This document shows positions 9,801 through 23,215 of a stretch of DNA of 64,000 nt, one piece after another. The notes under the pieces were generated by a model, which was not told where the DNA came from, made no database searches, and saw nothing but the letters and a program-made list of their open reading frames with translations. Made by a program: the position numbers and the translations under genes. Each line of letters begins with the position of its first letter. Positions within the stretch are counted from its first letter, which is position 1. Source of the stretch: Opisthocomus hoazin (lineage: Eukaryota > Chordata > Aves > Opisthocomiformes > Opisthocomidae); assembly GCF_030867145.1 (NCBI RefSeq), contig NC_134429.1:17345115-17409114 (forward strand). The letters run 5' to 3'.

Positions 9801-12800
9801 TCACCCCACTGTCCCTTCTGTAAGCCCACATGCCTGTGTGTACTCCAGTTCTGTTTTACACCTCAAAGCTCACACTAACTCTTTTATGAAGAGATTTGTG
9901 TGGTCACTCTAAGAAGTGTCTTCCCTGGGAAAGGCACATTGACTAGAAGCAATAATTATTAAAAATTTTCAGTCTCTCATTTGCTCAGGCTGGGATAAAG
10001 ACCATCAGGCTGCAGAGACAGAACTGAATCCCGTGGTGTTCTACAGAAAGTACCAGAAGACCACCTGGCACTCCCAAGGCCCATGACATGCGGACAAAGC
10101 CTGTCAACAAGGCACTGGCTAAAGTACATTTGGAATTCTACACGAAAATCCAGCTGTTGGAACTTTGATTAGGATAAAGGAACAAAAACATTGGCAGGAG
10201 GAGGAGAGGCAGAGATTTCCTGAGAGCTGCACAGTATATGTGAGAACTGTGCATAGGAAGCAAGAACCAAAACACAGCAGACTGCCAGACTGCAGAAGTA
10301 CTGGTCCAGACTGCTCTGAAGCACAAAATGCTTCAGAGAAGTAAGAGAATACAATTCTGTGCTCTTCATTAGCAAAACAATGCCTCGTTCATTATGACTT
10401 TTTGCCTTTTGCCAACATAAGCTTCATTATGTTTCCCTCAAGGCTGCTGCACTAGAAAGGGAATCACCACAGTGAGAGACAACAGGGACTTCTGAAGCCC
10501 ATGGGACAGGATACCGTCTCACTGCCTGCTCCAAGGAGAAAGCAGCTTTTCCTGAACACAAGCACCACTCATCACTTGCACTACTTATGACTGTTTTCCC
10601 AGGCAGACTGTTAACACTAAACGAAGGACAATGGCTGGAATAAAGAAAGGGGGAAATACAGAAAAGAGATTGGAACAAAGGTGTCAATTAGAGTAAGAGC
10701 AGGTCTGATACTGAGTGCCACATGCCAAGCTTGAAGTGCAACAGGGCTCCTTATTAGGGCAAGGCAACAATTCCTGCTCAGAGCTGGCTCCACTGCTCCT
10801 GGCACTAGCCTGGTCTGGAACTGCAGAGTGGCACCTTGCCCTGCAGTCAGGAAGCATAATTAAGCCCTCATTTTTTTTTTAGAAGGAAAAGCCTCTTCAT
10901 GCACAAGACAATACAGGCACTTTCCCTCAGCAGTGCTGATACAGAAAAGCTTTCCTTCTAAAATTAATGGATTAATGCCCTGGGCAGCTTGATAGGAGAC
11001 ACAGCCAGCCATAAATGAAAAGATATGCTAGAGAATTAGCTACTTCAAAACCTTTGAACTGTTACAGGTTTAAGCACAAATGTAAGCACTGAAAGTGCTT
11101 TTATCTGTCATATCAACAGCTCAGGCTTGCTGCAATGCTGATCTGCCTTATTAACATAAGCTCATCCCCATGATGCTCTGTTCTGCTCCCATGCTATTTT
11201 CAGATTTATTGTTAACCTTCTAGGCCTAAAAGCTTTGGAACGAAGTTGTAAGAGTGTCTCAAAAATGTTCACTGCTATTTTCAGTGAGAATTAGATCTCC
11301 CCTCAGTTTAGCTGTTCAGAGCAAGTAGGCAATTTGCCATACTAGAAAGATACACCAGGTTTCAAAACAACTGATTGCTGCAAATAGATCAAGGCAGGAG
11401 ACAAAGATATGTCAGTGGAAGATGTTCAAGTCCCTGCTGCCGAATGGGGAGAACACAGCTCTTCAAATAAAAGAACGTGTAAAGGCAGAGCAAAGTTGGT
11501 GTCCAACAACTTCTGTTCAGGCTTTGACATGAACCAGGCAAAACAACTGCCTATCACAGACCTCTCCAGTCGAGACAGTCATCTTGATTTAGTTCACCCA
11601 AATGCTGTGAACAAGAGCAGAGCCATAGTCTGTGCCCATGGCCACATTCACCCCCCCTCAGCTCATAGGTTCAGGTTCACGGTGAACCTCAAAATGGAGC
11701 CAAGAACCCAACTACGCACATGCCATGGAGGTAGCAGTCTCAGCTATCTACAGGGGAATATTTTGACCCCCAGTATGAATTAAACAATTAAATCTCGATT
11801 TCAATTACTACCCTAGTATCCCCTGAAACCTAGAGGAACACCTTGCAAACACGAGGCTAAACAGTGTCCCTTAAACAATTCACACAGCTAGATTAAGAAA
11901 AAAAAAAAAGTCATCCACATCCAAAACAAGGCTCCTTATTGCTCCCAGACAATTTACCTCATTCCTACCTATGCTGGCATTCAAACCCATTTACCTCATC
12001 CGAACACACACTAGAAATGCAATCCAAGCTATCAATACAGTGAACTTAAGCCAAAGAACACTCACCCATGACGCCCTCATTGTTTTATCTGAGGCCAAAA
12101 GGGTGTTCCTCCCATGCAAGTTCTATCATACAGTGGGGGGTTATTTCAGGTAGCTACATCTCCAAGTGACACAGTAATTTTAACAGGCTGCTGTGCAGAT
12201 TCTCAGCTCCATTTGGAAGCAACTTGCACAGCAGCAAGAGCCCTCAAAATCCCCATCCAACATCTGCACGCAAGGCAAAATCTTAGTGCTAATCTATTTA
12301 GGAGTCACTGTCACTGCTGGGTCCATTAACCAACCCAGCTCCTGAGCTGCCAAAGTGCTGCCAGAGCATCGACAGTTCACCACTAAAAAATTCAGACCAT
12401 AAAGAGTTTTAGAAACATCCTCTGCAAAACAAGGGGAAGCAAAGAAAAAAGAAACTTACTGGAAGATACCTGCAGTTGTTTAAGCACCTGTGAGGCACTC
12501 AGCCACTGAAAACATCTGTTTGCTTTAAGCTGAATACTGACAAACCATTCTCCTTCAGTTACAAACTTCACCAGAAAGAAGGACCAGAAACACTTCAGTT
12601 ACAAGGAGTTCAATAACATTAGTTCAGAAAACCCATGGCTGCTCATAGGTCCTCCCTTGCTTTGCAGCCCTACACCTCTAGGACACTTGTCTGGAACACC
12701 AATTACAAGAACACATGAAGGTTCTGAAACGCCTCAATTCCTGATCCATTTTTACTTTATTTCTTCAAGTCAGTTTACTGTGGCTCTATTTCCCCCCTAT

Positions 12801-13702
12801 AATATTTATTGAGTGTACTTCTACAGATAAGAGGCCAGACCTTTAAACACCTAGCATACTCTGGGTGCTCTACAGGCAATGAATCATAGCTCTATCCTAA
12901 AGATTTACAGCCTGGAAAACATCTCAGGAGAAGGAAAGAAAAATATATATTCTGCACACAGTCATTTACCTGCTTGCAGCTTTGAAAAGCTGAACTAAAG
13001 GATCCCAGACAGTATTAATAAGTGAGAATACAAACACACTGTAGTTTTGCTCAGGTTTCCATGATTTTACTAGAAAAACATTTAGCAAACTTGGTCCATT
13101 TTCCTAGGCTGAACGTTCATCCCACAAAATTAACAAACAAAGGAGCTGCACTACTCCAACTTTGCTGACTAACCTGCTGGCAGCAGCTTACTTGGGCTCA
13201 CCTTTCACATCCTTCAGATATGTGGACAACTAGCACGTCAGAAACTCCCTAAAGACCCTGCACAGTGCTAGCCCTTCAACTTGATCTCTAGAAGCTGCTT
13301 CAACACCAGAGGTTTTCCCCTTCCTCCCTTGGTGGTGCTGAGAGTAACAGGTCCCTTGATCACGTAGACCTTCTGTAAAACCAAGCTAAAAGCCAAGATG
13401 GATCAGCAATGCTACAAAACTTCCTAACTAGGGTGGAGAGAGCACTCACATGCCTTAATAGCATTCAAACTTTAGCCCCCAAAAACGAGGACACTCATTT
13501 TTCCCTGGTGTTAATTCTTAGCATCAAAATATACCCACCTTACTTGCACCGCGTATTTCTGCCTACTGTAGAAACTGGCCACAGGAAGGCTGTGACACCC
13601 CATCCACCACTGAAGCAATCCCTTCACCAGCATTCTGGCTTTGGCACACTTCCCACCCCATCAAATACCAATCAAACCTTGGGGAAAAAAAAGTGAGCTC
13701 AC

Positions 13703-13752
13703 CTATGCTGTTGAAGAAGTCCTCCAGCGCTGCGTTAGCAGAGACCAAGTAG
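13703..13752 (-). other. Exon-like 50-nt segment in SPSB1 intron 1
   Basis: The minus strand shows a pyrimidine-rich acceptor (CTGTTCTGTAG|) followed 50 nt later by a strong donor (CATAG|GTGAGC). One frame is open throughout and reads SYLVSANAALEDFFNSI, with mostly C or G at third positions and several CpG pairs unusual for this intron. It could be an alternative leader exon of SPSB1, an exon of an unknown minus-strand transcript, or chance. It would not extend the SPSB1 frame if joined directly to exon 2, because a TGA stops that frame before the ATG. I do not recognise the peptide. Confidence 0.2.
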
Positions 13753-16700
13753 CTACAGAACAGACGACAGAACAACTGCACTAAGAACATGGTTAGAGCT
13801 AGTTTCGGAGTGTTGCAATCCCGCTCACATCAGGGCTGGGCAGGCAACCCTCACTGCCTAGCGTCAGTTCTGGCAGCACGGCCGGCCTCACTGCTGCTTG
13901 CTCAGTGCAGAGGAGGTTGCCACAGGGGCACCTTCCTCCGCCCCACCTACTGAGGAGCAGAAGCAGCTTGGCTCAGCAGGTTGAGCGGCTGGCAGGGCTG
14001 CGTGCCCTCCACAGAAAGTGAAACTGCAGTTACTCTGAGATCACCAGGGGTTGGGCAAGAGAGGATTAAGAAAGATGGCACGTGTCCCAGCAAAAAGGAA
14101 AGTCCTCCAGCCGAGTAAGAGGCCCCTGACAAGTAACTGCAGTCAAGATATGCCAGGGGTGGGAAGAACAAGGCACTTAGTATCTGGCAATGCTTGATTT
14201 ACCTAGACTACAAAGTTAACAAGCTGCCTTGCTAAGCAAACATCCTCATTCATTTACTAAGCAGACACCAAGAGCTCTCTGCTCATCTGTACATGAGGCA
14301 GCTAGCACAAGCATGCCCACCCTGAGACATACCAGAAGAGGTTTCTGGCCAAGGAAGCCAAGAGCACGTCGTCATACAATGCTGCTAAGACCTGTCCTCT
14401 ATGAACACAGCACTCCGACACTCTTCTCCTTGGCGTGATTCAGACAGTTTCTGCAGAGGTTTTTTAGGTATTTTTGCAATGTTGAAAGACAGTGCGATGA
14501 AAGCAGCATGCCCTCTTGCACCATGTATGGAGTGTCTGGATCTCCAAAGCAGAGCACTGAAGTTACTCAGAACAGCACATCTGAAAAAACTAAAGCCTAA
14601 AGTAATGACAACCACCAACCATCCTCAGCTAAGCCGCCTAGTAGAAACCAACCTAAGCAAGTTTCCACTGTCCACCTACCCAGCCAGTTCCTGTTAAGTG
14701 CAGTGCTGCATAATCTAGCAGAAAAATACTACTACACAACAGAAAAGAGGCAACTTCGCAAAGTATTTGTAATGATGCAAGCACCTCAAGACAAAAGGAG
14801 TTCCACAAGTTCCTGCCAGAGACCTTCTCTCCTGCTAAAGGCTAGTTAAAATGGCAATTTTGGTTGCATAGAAACAAAGGTATTTCTTTAAATGAAAAGA
14901 GTGAACTCAGGCTGGTTCTCCTCACAAAGCAGATTTAGTGGATGTTTCAGAAAGGTAGGTCATTAGACTCTTTACAGCTCTGTATAAGGTAGCTCCCCCA
15001 TACTTTATGAATGCCAACTGCATGTTAAAGACCAGGCACAATGTTTCCTCAAGGCTCTTTAAAATAGCTTCTCAGAGGCAGATTCCAGCCATTCGCCTGC
15101 TCTGGCAGTGCCATCTTTGGTGAGCATCAAGTCTTAAAATGGTCAAATATTTGGAGCTAAGTTCTCCTTCTCACTCAACCCCTTACTTTAAGTGACAGAC
15201 TCTTCCCTAATAAGCCTTCAGAAGCACAGTGGAACAGGTATTCTTCCACAGCCTCTCCCACTTATGACTAACACGTACTCACAGGCACAGCACTAAGATC
15301 AGCATGCCATACTGACAGAATGGCCCTGTCCACCGGCACAATCCAGGACCTCTCATCCGTCCTGCATGCCTAAGCATACTCTGTAGGGTATTGCAGAAAG
15401 GATTGTTTCATAACAGAGACGTTGGGCTGGAGTCTTTCCTTCCTTAAAGGAGCTATGGCAGTAAAGTATCTCATCAGAACCTCTGCTTCTTTGCCACCCT
15501 TGAGAAGCAGAGGAAGCCAGCCCGAGTGCTAGTAATCTGCATCCACAGAGAAGCTGGGATCAGCTTTTTAGAAGACTAGGTCACTGAAAGCCATTACGGT
15601 CTTGGCATGAGGCACTGTTAGTCTGTCTTCCTATGGTCAGTCTACTTCTACCAGTACTCTAAAGCAATTATTTTGTACCTCTTCCAAAACTACTTGGAGG
15701 ATGCTTTGCCCTCAGAACACTGAGCATTAGAAAGCTATGTAGGGTGAACAATTACTACTGCTGGCTTTAGACCTCTGTACTACGAACAGCACAGTTCCTC
15801 CTTACCCCCTTGTCTGATGTGTCCATTTCCTTTCCACGCTTACTCATGGTCTGTGGCCTTTACAGAGCGAAAATTGTGTTCAAGTCAGGACAATGAGACT
15901 CTGGCTAGAAATAGTTTATTTATTAGAAGCGTAACAGACAGATGTTAAAAGCAGTGAAGCAATTTGCTCCGGTTTCCCAGCATGCGAGTTGCACAACAGA
16001 AATTTACTCCAAACACATATCCTTAACACTGCAGAACACTGCCACTTGGGCAAACAAGTGTCCATACTGCAGAGCAAGCAGCAATATAGGGCATAAGAAG
16101 GGTTGCTGAGTTGACCACAGGGCCTGAGAGAAGCCATGATAAAGTTAACACCGTTAGTAGGAGCTGACTGAACACGCCAGAAAGCCAGCGACTAAAGCTC
16201 TTCCCCCATAAGGCAGGATGGAGCCCCGAGTTTACCACCCTGCACTGAATTGACAGCTCTGCATCTTAGCCAAGCACAAGAAATTTAGCCAGAGTCCCCT
16301 CCCATGTGGCACATCTGAAGCACTGACCTTCCTTACACCTCTCCCCTTCGCTCCTCTCCAACTTCCTGCTGGTCTAGAACATTTGTTTGTAGCCAGCTGG
16401 TGAAGTGCTATTTTCCAGAAGCAACTTTCAACTCCGTATTCTACTAGCAAGTATTTACAGGCAGCTGTTATAAACCTAGCAGACTGGCTTGATGACCCTT
16501 GAGATCCAGGTAGAATTCAGCATCTGAATCCTGCTTGGTGCTACAAAACAGACTGTCATGTGCTCAGATGACAGCTCAGATCAGCCAGCTGCCTAACCAC
16601 TGGCCTGTGGCTCTCAAGTTAGCAATACATACAAATGAATTGCAGACATCACTTGTTTTTCATGCAGAAGTTGTGGACAGGCTACAGTGGGGACATACTG

Positions 16701-17954
16701 GTGATGTAGATCAGACGTGCCAAGTTGAGCTTTGAGCCACAGATCTGCATTCCAGATAGATTCTTTTGGAGGAAATAGCAAAACAGCTGCGGTTTTGCAG
16801 TCAGGTCTGAGCTAAGACAGCACCGGTACACGGTGTTACAGGAGCAGGAAGATCCACACGATTCCCTTCTTCCTGTGAGACACTGTAGGGAGATGGGACA
16901 GCAGGGGCACAAAGCAACACAGCCACAGCAGACAGAGAGCCTGGAGAAAAACTAGTAAGTTGTTGCAATTACTACGCCCTTACGTACAGTGCTATTCCCA
17001 CTCAAAGCGCTTTGTAGGCAGTCACCAGCGCAGCCGTCCTGGAGTGCAAGCTGCTTACAGCTGATGCTCTGGTTGGAGCAGCTTATGGGAGGCTGCAGCA
17101 CCCCAGCTACAACATGTTCCACCAGCACAGCAAGTTCTCTGCGTGCTTCAGCATGCAGATACCCATGTTGAGAACACAGCAGCACCAGATTAAATGTCTT
17201 CCAGACCAGGCAAGACATACTTATTGTTTGTGGGTGGGTGGATGTCGTTCCCCCTTTGAACCATGCCTTAAAACCTAAATTGTGAAGTTACCAACAAAGG
17301 ATGGTCCGAGTAGTGTCAGGAAAATGACCAGGAATGACAGAGGACTGCAGAGGTACCTGCCCCAACAACGTTCTCATTCAAAAGCCTTTCAAACCCAGTG
17401 ACTAGGTTGATCAGCTAGTCAGCTTTTGTCGAAAGCTGATCTGGAAGTGGCAAGCAGCAGGGAAAGCGGGACAGTCTACCGTTTCCCTGTAGTTACTGGC
17501 TGGACCAGAGGATTATCATAAACCCAGGCCTTGTTCCAGTGCAAAGAAAACCACAGTCCAACAATAGTCTATTCGTTACTGCTTTCTCTTCCTCCAGACC
17601 TTCCTATCCCACTCCCTCACACTGCTGTACCAACAGAGCATCAGTGCAACCACACTGAAGACTGAATTGAGGAACTAATCCAGGATAATGTTGTTCCCCA
17701 AGCTGTTTCACTACCCTGTGCTAGAGATATTTGCCCCAGCTCACAAGGGGAGCAGAAGCAAGCAGGAATTACTTGGACAGCCACTGCCCTCCAGAAGCCA
17801 TTCAATAGGTGGAGCAAACTGTTCAGCATCAGTGTTTGAAAAATAAAGTCAGCACCCAGCCAAGTTGCTATGCCTGCCTAATGTTTCTCCCTCCTTCCCT
17901 CCAGCACTGCAGCCATAACATCCCAGGATAGGCTGCACTTAGAAAGGCATTTCC

Positions 17955-18110
17955 TCCACAATTAAGCCACCATAAATTTTAACTAGTAGATGTTTATGTT
18001 CAGAGCTATTTGCATTAAAGAAGCCCACATAATCCATAATAAGTCACCCTCTTGCACAAGAACTCCCTGCTTTTAGTTATTTCTCCACTTACTAATTTGC
18101 AGCCTACACA
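17955..18110. promoter_or_regulatory. A/T-rich candidate non-coding element with octamer and FOX-like motifs
   Basis: The stretch contains a perfect octamer-family site (ATTTGCAT at 18008-18015), a FOX-like TGTTTATG at 17991-17998 and several ATTA/TAAT homeodomain cores within 150 bp. It is set in otherwise ordinary intron sequence. Enhancer function is inferred. Confidence 0.2.
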
Positions 18111-19055
18111 GCCCACTGTCCATCCCTCATGTCCATTTAAGTATCTTGATTCATTAGCTTTGTCTGATAATCAGCAGATGGGGAAGGGAGCAGCAGGTGG
18201 AAAAAATGAAGCTTGATGTTTCTACCTCTGTCCAGAGTTTCCATTCCTGTACCAGAAGTTATTTTTGCTATGACTTCAAGACTGGCCAACAAAACAAGCC
18301 ATCAGGACAAAGGTTTTGGTAACAAAGTGCTGCTTTCCCCTTGAAACAGTTAACAATGAGTCACTGCAGTTTCATGCTAGCAGCAGCTGCATTAAAAGAA
18401 ATCCATGTTAAAGTTCTCAGTCACCCCTTCTGTCTCCTTCCTAGGTGACAACAGGCCAGAGCAAAGACGCTTTACAGCCACATCTTGTGCTATCCTCACC
18501 CAGTTCACAGGTCAACCTCCTATTTTAGCTGTCCTTTGCCTAGAAGCACTTTTTTAGAAAGCCTCTCTCGTACACTATGTGTTTGAAGGGGTGGCAGAAG
18601 CAACACGGTTGGGCTTGCCACTCATAGGCTTAAGAGTAAAACTATGGTATCCCAATTGCTGGAAGTGCTTGTTTAGCAGTCTTAGTTTTTTCCAGGATAG
18701 ATGCTGTGCTGCTTTCAGTAGGCAGAATACAGCAATGCACAACACCTCTATAAACACACAGAGCCCGCCAAGAGTTGAAGGAAGTCACCTAGTACACACC
18801 AAGTACTAATACCTGCATGAGAACAGGAGCTGAGCCCCTACTGTATTAGGATCACATAGATTTGGGTATTATAGGCCTGATAAGCAGCATTTTCTTATAT
18901 AGATGGCTTGAAAAAACGTAGTGTATGCAACAGATTGTGAGGATTTCAATCCCTGCTCCTAAAAGCAATACAGTATACTCTTGTCAGGAGACATGTAGAG
19001 TCCAATGGGATTCCTTCTCTCAGGAAAACCATTTGCAGTTTGAACTATTTTAATA

Positions 19056-19288
19056 TTAAGGTTGCCCAGCTACTGCCTCCTCCTTCCTCTTTTCATTTAA
19101 AGATGTCACAAGCACTGCTAACAGTAAAGCAAAAATCCCCACGACCAAGCAGCTGCCAAGCACCAGATTACTCAGCCTGCTGCCCTCAAATAGGCTTATT
19201 GTGTCTGAAGCTTCAGTATGTGTATCTACATCAAATACGTTTATGCCAGAGGGGAAGTTGAGCAAGTGTCTGGTACCACTCATCAGCA
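19056..19288 (-). other. Possible terminal exon with membrane-helix-like C-terminus
   Basis: After an acceptor-like TTTTTTTTCCTGTAG| at about 19289 there is an open minus-strand frame to a TAA at 19056. It includes an in-frame ATG at 19283 (MSGTRHLLNF...). It contains a hydrophobic run of about 21 residues (LVLGSCLVVGIFALLLAVLV) followed by a charged tail with KRK. This looks like a single-pass membrane anchor. I do not recognise the protein, see no convincing upstream exons and find no canonical poly(A) signal right after it. It may be a chance ORF in a stop-poor strand. Confidence 0.15.
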
Positions 19289-21608
19289 CTACAGGAAAAA
19301 AAACATTTGAAATGTGGGCCATGTACTAGAAACAAGTGATTCCTGGTCCATTACAACAGTGTGTCTCTGCTGCTTCCACGCAGAACATGAGATTCTTACA
19401 GCACCACAAACAGAATACTGTTCTCTGCAAAGGAGGGCAGAGCAGCCCATTCAGTCACAGCAAAATGAGGGCCTTCTGGTGCCGAACTGAAGTTATGTTC
19501 CATCCCTGCTTCATTGCCACTCAGCAGGGGAAGCTTCAGCACATCACTTCCTTGGATCTGCATTTCCCCCTTGAGATGCGCAGCAATACCACCACCAGCC
19601 TACCACGCAGGGTAGGAGAAAACACTGGCTGGACAAGTGGAAGGTCAATCAAAGTGTTGCACACTTGTCACCCTTGCAGCACAGGGAGGGAATTGGGGGA
19701 AAAGGTGCAGGTGAACAACACGAGCACAAAGGATGCCCCACAAACTGCTTGCTACCGAGGAGCAAATTCCAACACCCAGGACACTTGATACCCAACAGGA
19801 CACTATTCCGTTCCTCCTCCCAAAAAGCTGCTTGTCCCTGACATTTAAGCAAGCAAAAGTTAGCTTCTTTCTCCTCCAGTTTTACAATTTATTTACATTT
19901 TCATCCTCAGCAACTCAGCTGGCATCCTTTTCCTCACATTCAACAATCATGCTCCACATGCAAGGTCATCCCTTCCATCCTCCCTTTTACAGTCTGTGTT
20001 TAGTCACCGTGTTGACTTCTACTGTCACAGCAACCCCACCACAATCACGAGGATAGATGCAGAAAGACTCCCATCCAACTATGCATGCTTGCTGCTGTTT
20101 TTCAGGGAGGAAATAAGAAAGCCCCTCAGGCAGGGCCTAACCAGTTTCCTGACTGAGTCTTTTCCACCTGACCAGATACTATAACAACCAAATGAGACAT
20201 CAGAAAATTCTGGAGCTCAGTGCCGTTAAGGACCTCTACATAGCTACTGTGTCTTTCTGCATGTGACCAGCAACATAGCATAATCCAATCTACGCAGAAG
20301 TTTAAGCAGAAAACAGGGCAGAGAAGGATGCAGCATGCATAGCTTGTCCCCAAGTTCTTTCCTTCCACCAGCTCAAAAGCTGCTGCCAGCAGTCCCTTGC
20401 CACCAGCAGCCTGCCTCAGCCTGTACAGCGGGCTTCCCTCCACCTTTTCACCACCAGGTCAAGACAAAGTTATTTCTGCTCCTTCGACCTATCATAATAG
20501 TCACGTCCCTCTTTAGAGGGGGGCTGACATCAAACAAACAGTTCAGAAACTGTTGTTTTATAGCTTGTCTTATTGAACATCATGCTCTGAGCCTGGAATG
20601 TAGACAGCATGGCTGCTAAGGCCTTGGGCAGGATTGCTCAGGAAGAAAAACATCTGCCACAGCTACATTTGACCCATCTTAGTTATACCTTGCAAGTCAG
20701 ATCTGTCATCCTGTGGATCTAAGGGATATGAACGTTTTTCCTACAATACTGAGCAGAAAGATAATCATACCCCACACCCCAAAGACCTTGTAATGACACA
20801 ATTCAGGATGAACCTCCTTCCTATAAACCCAGAGAGGAGAGGGAAGATGCTTGGTCAGTGTACTGTCTGCTTTCTTAAAACTTAAGTCCTTCGCTGCTCC
20901 CCAGGAATGGATTCCTCAGCTGTCTCTCCTACCACATTCTCCCAGCATTGCAGAAGGGACAAATAACTAGCAAGAGCTAGCTCCACTGTCCAGCCCACAG
21001 CATTGCAACAAGTTTTCAAAGGATTCAGGGGCATAGCACTGTACCAAGTACCACCAATTGCCACAACAAAATAAACCCCTATATGATGTCTGCAGAAAAC
21101 CTCCCGACATACGGATGGATGGGCTCAGAGGACAAAGATAAAGCAAGATTATGTGGCTGCTTTGAGATCCTAGAAACACTGGCATCCTTCCAAGGACAGC
21201 CTGCTCTGCAGGGAACAATACTATTGTCAAAGCAAAAGCACTTGCCACTACTGAGTATTCTGCAATACTGCAGGACAAGGGGTACTTGTGAAGTTAAATC
21301 AGAGTCAGATTTTGTTTTGCAGTTCACATTTGACATTGAGACAAGATTGGAAGAAAGCTTTATTTATACAAAAGTTTAATTAAAAAGTAAAGGAGTTTCA
21401 GTGGTGATGCTGAGACACGAAACAATTCAATTGTAGGACAGCAACTGGTTACAAGATTCTTAGGCAGGCTGGGAAACAAACAACAACCCCCCCCCGATTC
21501 TAGGCTGGCTATGCAGTCTTGTTGACTATCAACTAATAAAACAGCCTGCCCACTTCTAGAATTTAACTCTTCTGATAATATCACAGCAAGATGCCTATAC
21601 AAGCTTAT

Positions 21609-21835
21609 GTCATAGAATCATAGACTAACTCCATCTATGGAAAGGACCTCAGGAGGCCTCTAGTCCAACCTCCTCCTCAAAGCAGAGTCCAACCAGGTCA
21701 CTCAGAACTTTATGCAGTTGCTTCTTGCAAACCTTCCAAAATAGAGACTGTACAACCTCTGGGCAACCTGTTCCAACGCTTGACAAGCCTCATGGTGCCA
21801 AAACCTCTCCTTATACTTAGGTTTCTGCATCTTCC
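21609..21835 (-). mobile_element. CR1 LINE 3'-end fragment
   Basis: The plus strand begins TCATAGAATCATAGA, the reverse complement of the CR1 terminal 8-bp repeats. It continues through the conserved GGACCTC...AGTCCAACCTCC and GGGCAACCTGTTCCA segments of the CR1 3' end. The element is 5'-truncated, diverged and lies in the same orientation as SPSB1. It is non-functional. Confidence 0.85.
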
Positions 21836-22457
21836 TCCCTATTCAAGTCATTCCAGTTACTAAGTGTTAAACCTCAGGTCAAATAAATCTAAACAAGTGA
21901 ATGTAGTTCAGCCTCTTGCAGTAGCTGTTAGTGCCTTCTTACTGGACAATGAATTACTCTAAGCAACATAAACAGGGCTTTTTGTCTTACTTTGCCACAT
22001 GGAAAAACTCAGCACTCCGTTACAATGTTTACCCAGATCTCTTCATCCTGGGTTTGTTAAGTGTTGAAGTTACATCCTCACGTATAAACACCCAGTAGAT
22101 CTTTCACAGCTTAAACTATAGATTCAGGTCTTTCCTGTCCTGAGGTCTGTGGAGATTGACTATGTCATCACTGAAGGTAAAAACCTCACAGGAGGAGACA
22201 GTTGAGTCATCAAGGAAGTTATTTTTTTTACACTGTTTAGGAAAGCATTCTGTTCGTTTAGCAAAAGGATGTTTTCAGAAGTCAACACCCCTGCACACGC
22301 ATCCATCACACAGTCATGACAGGTTCTTTAAATCAAACTGAGGCTTCCTAAGCCGAAAACCTGTCAGATTCTTCAATGCCTCCAGCACCTGTCTAAATGA
22401 AAAAAAGCCTTCTGTGGTCTCCCTCACTAAGTCTAGTAGTTTCAGCAGAAACAGGCA

Positions 22458-22498
22458 GACAAAAAAACAAAACAAAAAAAAAACCAAAAAAAACCCAA
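22458..22498. repeat. A-rich low-complexity tract
   Basis: Runs of A broken by single C bases (AAAACAAAACAAAA-like). The matching T-rich minus-strand translation gives a Phe/Leu-rich open frame that is an artefact of this tract. Confidence 0.85.
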
Positions 22499-23129
22499 CA
22501 TGGCCACCTTCAAAAAAATGCCTTTTACAACTCATCTCCAAAAGCATCTGGCTTCTACCATTTTCTAGGAGGTATTTCCCCTAACCCCTACTCTCAGATG
22601 AGATCTTGGACCCATAGCCTGCACATCAGATGCATCTCTGCTGCACTAGATATTTCTTGTAACATGCTAAATGATGACAGCAACATCTTTTCTTCCATGT
22701 CATGACCACCAGCCATGCCAGCCATGGTCTAAGTTTAGGAATTCTTAATTCCCCAAAGTCACCTGCTACATGAGCAATGCTGTGGCTCAGCCTTACCCAC
22801 CAGCCGCCCTCCCTTTGAGCACAGGCACGTTTCAGCATCCCCCTTGGAAACAGTCCTCCCAATGCATGCAGCCAAGCTACATCACCCTTTCGGAAGCGCT
22901 GCACCTTACAGGAACGGGGCTCATCTTTTTAAGTGGGAAAGATGAAAGCCAGGAGCTGGATGTTCATACAAACCTCATGCTCAGTACAAGTCTTTGAAGG
23001 CAGGAAGGCTAGGGAGGGCAGGGAACAACAACAGTCTGGTCAGAGGATACAGATTGCTTCAATGCTACAATGAAGTGTCTGAAGACTTGTGTTCTCCTCA
23101 GCTCCCTCCCCCTGCTGTGCTCCACCTTG

Positions 23130-23215
23130 AGCTATGTGGCTGGCACTCTGATGACAGCATCAGCCATGTGCTGCAGCTTATAATTAGCTGCAAGGAAAAC
23201 TGCTCATCAACATCG
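23130..23215. promoter_or_regulatory. Candidate regulatory element with TAATTA palindrome
   Basis: GCAGCTTATAATTAGCTGC at 23173-23191 is a near-palindrome with GCAGCT/AGCTGC arms around a TAATTA core. It is preceded by TGATGACAGCATCAGCCATGTG, listed only as context. Function is inferred from symmetry and motif content. Confidence 0.2.

Noticed and set aside
22314-22547. Hydrophobic minus-strand frame with Phe/Leu-rich run
   Set aside because: The hydrophobic segment is the translation of the A-rich (T-rich on the minus strand) simple repeat.
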